A stretch of 6,861 bases of DNA from Acidimicrobiia bacterium (GTDB lineage: Bacteria; Actinomycetota; Acidimicrobiia; Spongiisociales; ZC4RG35): assembly GCA_009377735.1 (NCBI GenBank), contig WHTL01000215.1, forward strand, positions 1 to 6,861. Direction: 5' to 3'. The position numbers were made by a program, and so were the translations under genes. This document shows positions 6,168 through 6,861 of the stretch, piece by piece (the stretch's first letter is position 1; every line of letters starts with the position of its first letter). The notes below the pieces were generated by a model. That model had not been told where the DNA came from. It searched no databases and saw only the letters and a program-made list of their open reading frames with translations.

Positions 6168-6497
6168 ATGCCGACCGTTTCCCATGATGCGCTGCATCGG
6201 CTAATCAAAGAGATTCTTGAGACGAGTGCTGTCCCCACAGAGCATGCCGAAACCGTCGCACAGCACCTTGTCAAGGCCAATCTGGCGGGACACGACTCAC
6301 ATGGGGCTATTCGGGTCCCTAGCTACGTCGCGCTGATCGAGGAGGGCAAGATCATCCCCGATGCCCCCATCGACGTGATCGACGAATCAGCAGCCAGTGC
6401 CGTGGTGGACGGAAACTGGGGTCTTGGATTCGCAGTCCCAAGTTCGCCACCGACCTCGTCGTTCGTAAGGCCAAGGACAACGGAATCGCCGCTGTGA
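6168..6497 (+). CDS. Ldh2-family oxidoreductase, N-terminal piece up to the frameshift
   Basis: The N-terminal part of a malate/L-lactate dehydrogenase (Ldh2/YiaK/ComC) family enzyme, which reversibly reduces 2-oxo acids or cyclic imino acids with NAD(P)H and is cytoplasmic. From ATG 6168 it reads MPTVSHDALHRLIKEIL, then the family hallmark NLAGHDSHGAIRVPSY at residues 38-53. His45 of the SHG motif corresponds to the histidine proposed as catalytic in YiaK. VVDGNWGLGFAV precedes the break. After about 6437 this frame encodes unrelated Ser/Pro/Thr-rich residues and stops at 6497, while the family sequence continues in another frame. Upstream in-frame starts TTG 6141 and ATG 6156 exist; I prefer 6168 because family similarity begins there, although its ribosome binding site is weak. 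It follows the ATPase gene by 36 bp in the same orientation, so it probably belongs to the transporter operon. Confidence 0.8.
   Translation: MPTVSHDALHRLIKEILETSAVPTEHAETVAQHLVKANLAGHDSHGAIRVPSYVALIEEGKIIPDAPIDVIDESAASAVVDGNWGLGFAVPSSPPTSSFVRPRTTESPL
6435..6440 (+). other. Probable single-base deletion (frameshift) in the Ldh2-family gene
   Basis: The sequence here is GTCCCA. Reading GTC CCC AAG TTC, with one extra C, joins GFAV to PKFATDL and restores a continuous family sequence. As given, the frame becomes GTC CCA AGT and ends at 6497. The site is a short C run, a plausible place for an indel. The local heptamer TCCCAAG does not match the X-XXY-YYZ slippery pattern, which speaks against programmed frameshifting. 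Confidence 0.75.
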
Positions 6498-6861
6498 CGG
6501 TGAGACGGCAGAGCCATATGGGGCGTCTCGGGTGGTACAGCGCCCGATTGGCCGAACAGGGCATCATCGGGTTTGTGACTGCCGACTCCGGGAGGGCACC
6601 GAAGTATGTCGCTCCCCATGGTGGCCGCTCCCGACGTCTCGGCACCAACCCACTGTCCTTCGCCTTTCCTGCAGACGTCGATGGGCAGGTCGTCCTCGAT
6701 ATGGCCACGTCTACCGTGGCACGCGGGAAGATAAATGTGGCGGCGGCGCGGGGAGAGTCGATTCCCACGGGTTGGTTGGTCGACAAGGAGGGGAAGGACA
6801 CGACCGATCCGCGTGCGCTCGCCAATGGTGGTGCACTCTTACCGTTCGGCGCCGACCAGGC
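6437..6861 (+). CDS. Ldh2-family oxidoreductase, continuation in shifted frame (runs off right edge)
   Basis: This frame has no start of its own and directly continues the enzyme begun at 6168. It reads PKFATDLVVRKAKDNGIAAV, then QSHMGRLGWY, RRLGTNPLSFAFP, VVLDMATSTVARGKINVAAA and GWLVDKEGKDTTDPRAL, which are the expected nucleotide-binding and substrate-pocket blocks of the Ldh2 family in the correct order, and it remains open to the window edge. With both pieces joined, about 231 residues of a usual 330-360 are visible. The reading frame differs from the upstream part by one base, as if one C were missing from the CCC at 6437-6439. Conservation is undamaged downstream, so a sequencing or assembly error, or a very recent mutation, is more likely than an old pseudogene. 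Confidence 0.75.

Noticed and set aside
6434..6442. Programmed -1 ribosomal frameshifting in the Ldh2-family gene
   Set aside because: A -1 slip would give the right product, but there is no canonical slippery heptamer and the family is not known to use recoding; a one-base indel is simpler.

Overview
The window looks like chromosomal DNA of a high-GC actinobacterium. The pointers are: a DUF222/HNH gene of the type known in mycobacteria as the 13E12 repeat family; an actinobacterial-type LexA box (TCGAAC-N4-GTTCGA); GTG starts; and lipoproteins whose signal peptides end in LAAC and lead into acidic, threonine-rich linkers. I lean towards an Acidimicrobiia-like lineage, but that is an impression, not a demonstration.

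Layout, left to right. (1) Positions 1-629, minus strand: a four-helix membrane protein (DUF6220-like) overlaps by ATGA the start of a cupredoxin-like lipoprotein that runs off the left edge. They look like a translationally coupled membrane/redox pair. (2) 630-838: a divergent intergenic region with a 7-bp inverted repeat, then an AT-rich promoter (TTGAAT / extended -10 TATGAT) with a perfect LexA box lying on its -10 element and predicted transcription start. (3) 839-2179, plus strand: DUF222/HNH endonuclease-domain protein, probably leaderless and SOS-controlled. (4) 2218-2922, minus strand: a DUF2461-family protein, convergent with the HNH gene. (5) 2923-3090: a divergent intergenic region holding a strong sigma70-like promoter (CTGACA-17-TATGAT), a small hairpin and a good ribosome binding site. 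(6) 3091-6861, plus strand: one apparent operon of an ABC importer of the SsuABC/TauABC/NMT1 type (substrate-binding lipoprotein, permease, ATPase) followed by an Ldh2-family NAD(P)-dependent 2-hydroxyacid/2-oxoacid oxidoreductase, which continues past the right edge.

How the genes may work together: the importer probably brings in a small organic anion (sulfonate-, nitrate- or pyrimidine-precursor-like ligands are known for this class), and the dehydrogenase, co-oriented and closely spaced behind the ATPase gene, is the best clue to the ligand's fate. The dehydrogenase frame is broken at about 6437 by what looks like one missing C; both halves keep family motifs, so it is either a recent pseudogene or a sequencing/assembly error.

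I see no rRNA, tRNA, CRISPR array, insertion sequence or clearly novel multi-gene system. The most informative signals are the LexA box/promoter/start overlap at 802-846 and the frameshift at about 6437.
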